The position numbers and the translations under genes were made by a program. The notes beneath the pieces are model-generated. The model made no database searches. It worked only from the letters and a program-made list of their open reading frames with translations, and had not been told where the DNA came from. Below are positions 5,806 to 6,070 of a stretch of 6,070 nucleotides of DNA, piece after piece (within the stretch, counting starts at the first letter, position 1; each line of letters opens with the position of its first letter). This DNA comes from Oscillospiraceae bacterium (GTDB lineage: Bacteria; Bacillota; Clostridia; Oscillospirales; Ruminococcaceae): contig JAITVU010000154.1 in NCBI GenBank assembly GCA_031285645.1, positions 1 to 6,070 on the forward strand, written 5' to 3'.

Positions 5806-6070
5806 ATGGGTTTAAGAGATTTGTTTTCGAGAAAAAAGACCGCTGAGTCGCAGAGCGGCGCCAATGCCGCCCTGTTTTCCGCCGCCGCGCCGATGGCGGC
5901 GAGCGCCAGCGCGGGCGGCTGGGGCTCAACCGCGGCGGGCCGTACGCAAAACTACGGTTTGAACCAATGGGAAGCGACCGACAAGCCTTGCCGCCACGAT
6001 TTCAATTATGATAATTATGTGATTGATGAGGCGCTGGGGGAGCTTAATGCGGGTAAGGTGAACGGAAGGT
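5806..6070 (+). CDS. Protein with fibre-anchor-like NQW/DFNYDN motif, C-terminus beyond window
   Basis: The first 88 residues are visible. They begin MGLRDLFSRKK, a short amphipathic and basic start, then an Ala/Ser/Gly-rich low-complexity linker (residues about 13-46). Next comes YGLNQWEATDKPCRHDFNYD (50-69) with IDEALGEL (73-80), matching residues 16-50 of the small fibre-like protein at 25 of 35 positions. The ATG has an AGAGGA site 5 nt upstream. It starts 40 bp after the terminase large subunit gene, the place where a portal gene normally lies. The opening residues are reminiscent of some portal N-termini, so a fusion or a recombination joint cannot be excluded. The likely role, by analogy, is a tail fibre or appendage attached through the shared motif; the rest of the gene is needed to decide. 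Confidence 0.7.
   Translation, partial: MGLRDLFSRKKTAESQSGANAALFSAAAPMAASASAGGWGSTAAGRTQNYGLNQWEATDKPCRHDFNYDNYVIDEALGELNAGKVNGR
5953..6057 (+). repeat. Fibre-anchor-like module, copy 2
   Basis: Codons 50-84 of the right-hand partial gene, the counterpart of 3489-3593 (80 of 105 bases identical). GC of this block is 49%, lower than the linker before it and the terminase genes, and closer to the first fibre-like gene. This suggests a mobile domain joined to a GC-rich context. Confidence 0.85.

Larger units (their letters stand above)
3444..6070 (+). mobile_element. Phage-derived module (prophage or remnant), right end outside the window
   Basis: Four consecutive plus-strand genes are phage-like: a fibre-tip protein, terminase small subunit, terminase large subunit, and a second gene with the same fibre-anchor-like motif. 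They are divergent from the chromosomal heat-shock operon and differ from it in kind. No integrase, attachment site, portal, protease or capsid gene is visible, so neither boundaries nor completeness can be set. The left limit given is simply the first phage-like start codon; the true junction could lie anywhere in 3208-3443. Confidence 0.7.

Noticed and set aside
1..6070. CRISPR arrays, tRNA, rRNA or insertion sequences
   Set aside because: No regular short repeats with spacers, no cloverleaf, no rRNA sequence and no transposase or terminal inverted repeats were seen.

Overview
The window looks like a chromosomal segment of a moderately high-GC Firmicute, most likely a Clostridia-class gut-type bacterium (this last part is inference). 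Three things support it: a class I heat-shock operon in the order hrcA-grpE-dnaK; two CIRCE operators at a consensus SigA promoter; and a DnaK whose ATPase domain lacks the roughly 24-residue insertion found in Gram-negative DnaK proteins.

Left part, minus strand (1-3207): reading right to left, the control region has CIRCE 2 (3181-3207), a TTGACA-N16-TATAAT promoter (3125-3152) and CIRCE 1 (3093-3119) over the expected transcription start. It is followed by hrcA (2004-3032), grpE (1367-1945) and dnaK (1-1222, C-terminal substrate-binding domain cut off by the window edge). HrcA represses its own operon through CIRCE. GrpE is the nucleotide-exchange factor for the DnaK chaperone. dnaJ would be expected beyond the left edge but is not in the window.

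Middle (3208-3443): an AT-rich, gene-free spacer between the divergent units. It holds a 17-nt near-palindrome, several short stem-loops and the leader of the next gene. A possible rightward promoter overlaps CIRCE 2.

Right part, plus strand (3444-6070): a phage-derived module. A small low-GC gene (about 44% GC) encodes a minimal tail-fibre-like protein: an N-terminal NQW/DFNYDN motif plus a pyocin-knob-like C-terminus. Next come the terminase small and large subunits, overlapping by 4 bp and much more GC-rich. After them, where a portal gene is usual, starts another gene carrying the same NQW/DFNYDN motif after a 49-residue extension; it runs off the right edge. The two copies of this motif module, 105 bp each, are about 76% identical in DNA and bracket the terminase pair.

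The heat-shock part is ordinary and confidently assigned. The points worth a second look are the atypical gene order of the phage module, the duplicated fibre-anchor-like module, and the possibility that CIRCE 2 puts the phage-side genes under HrcA control.
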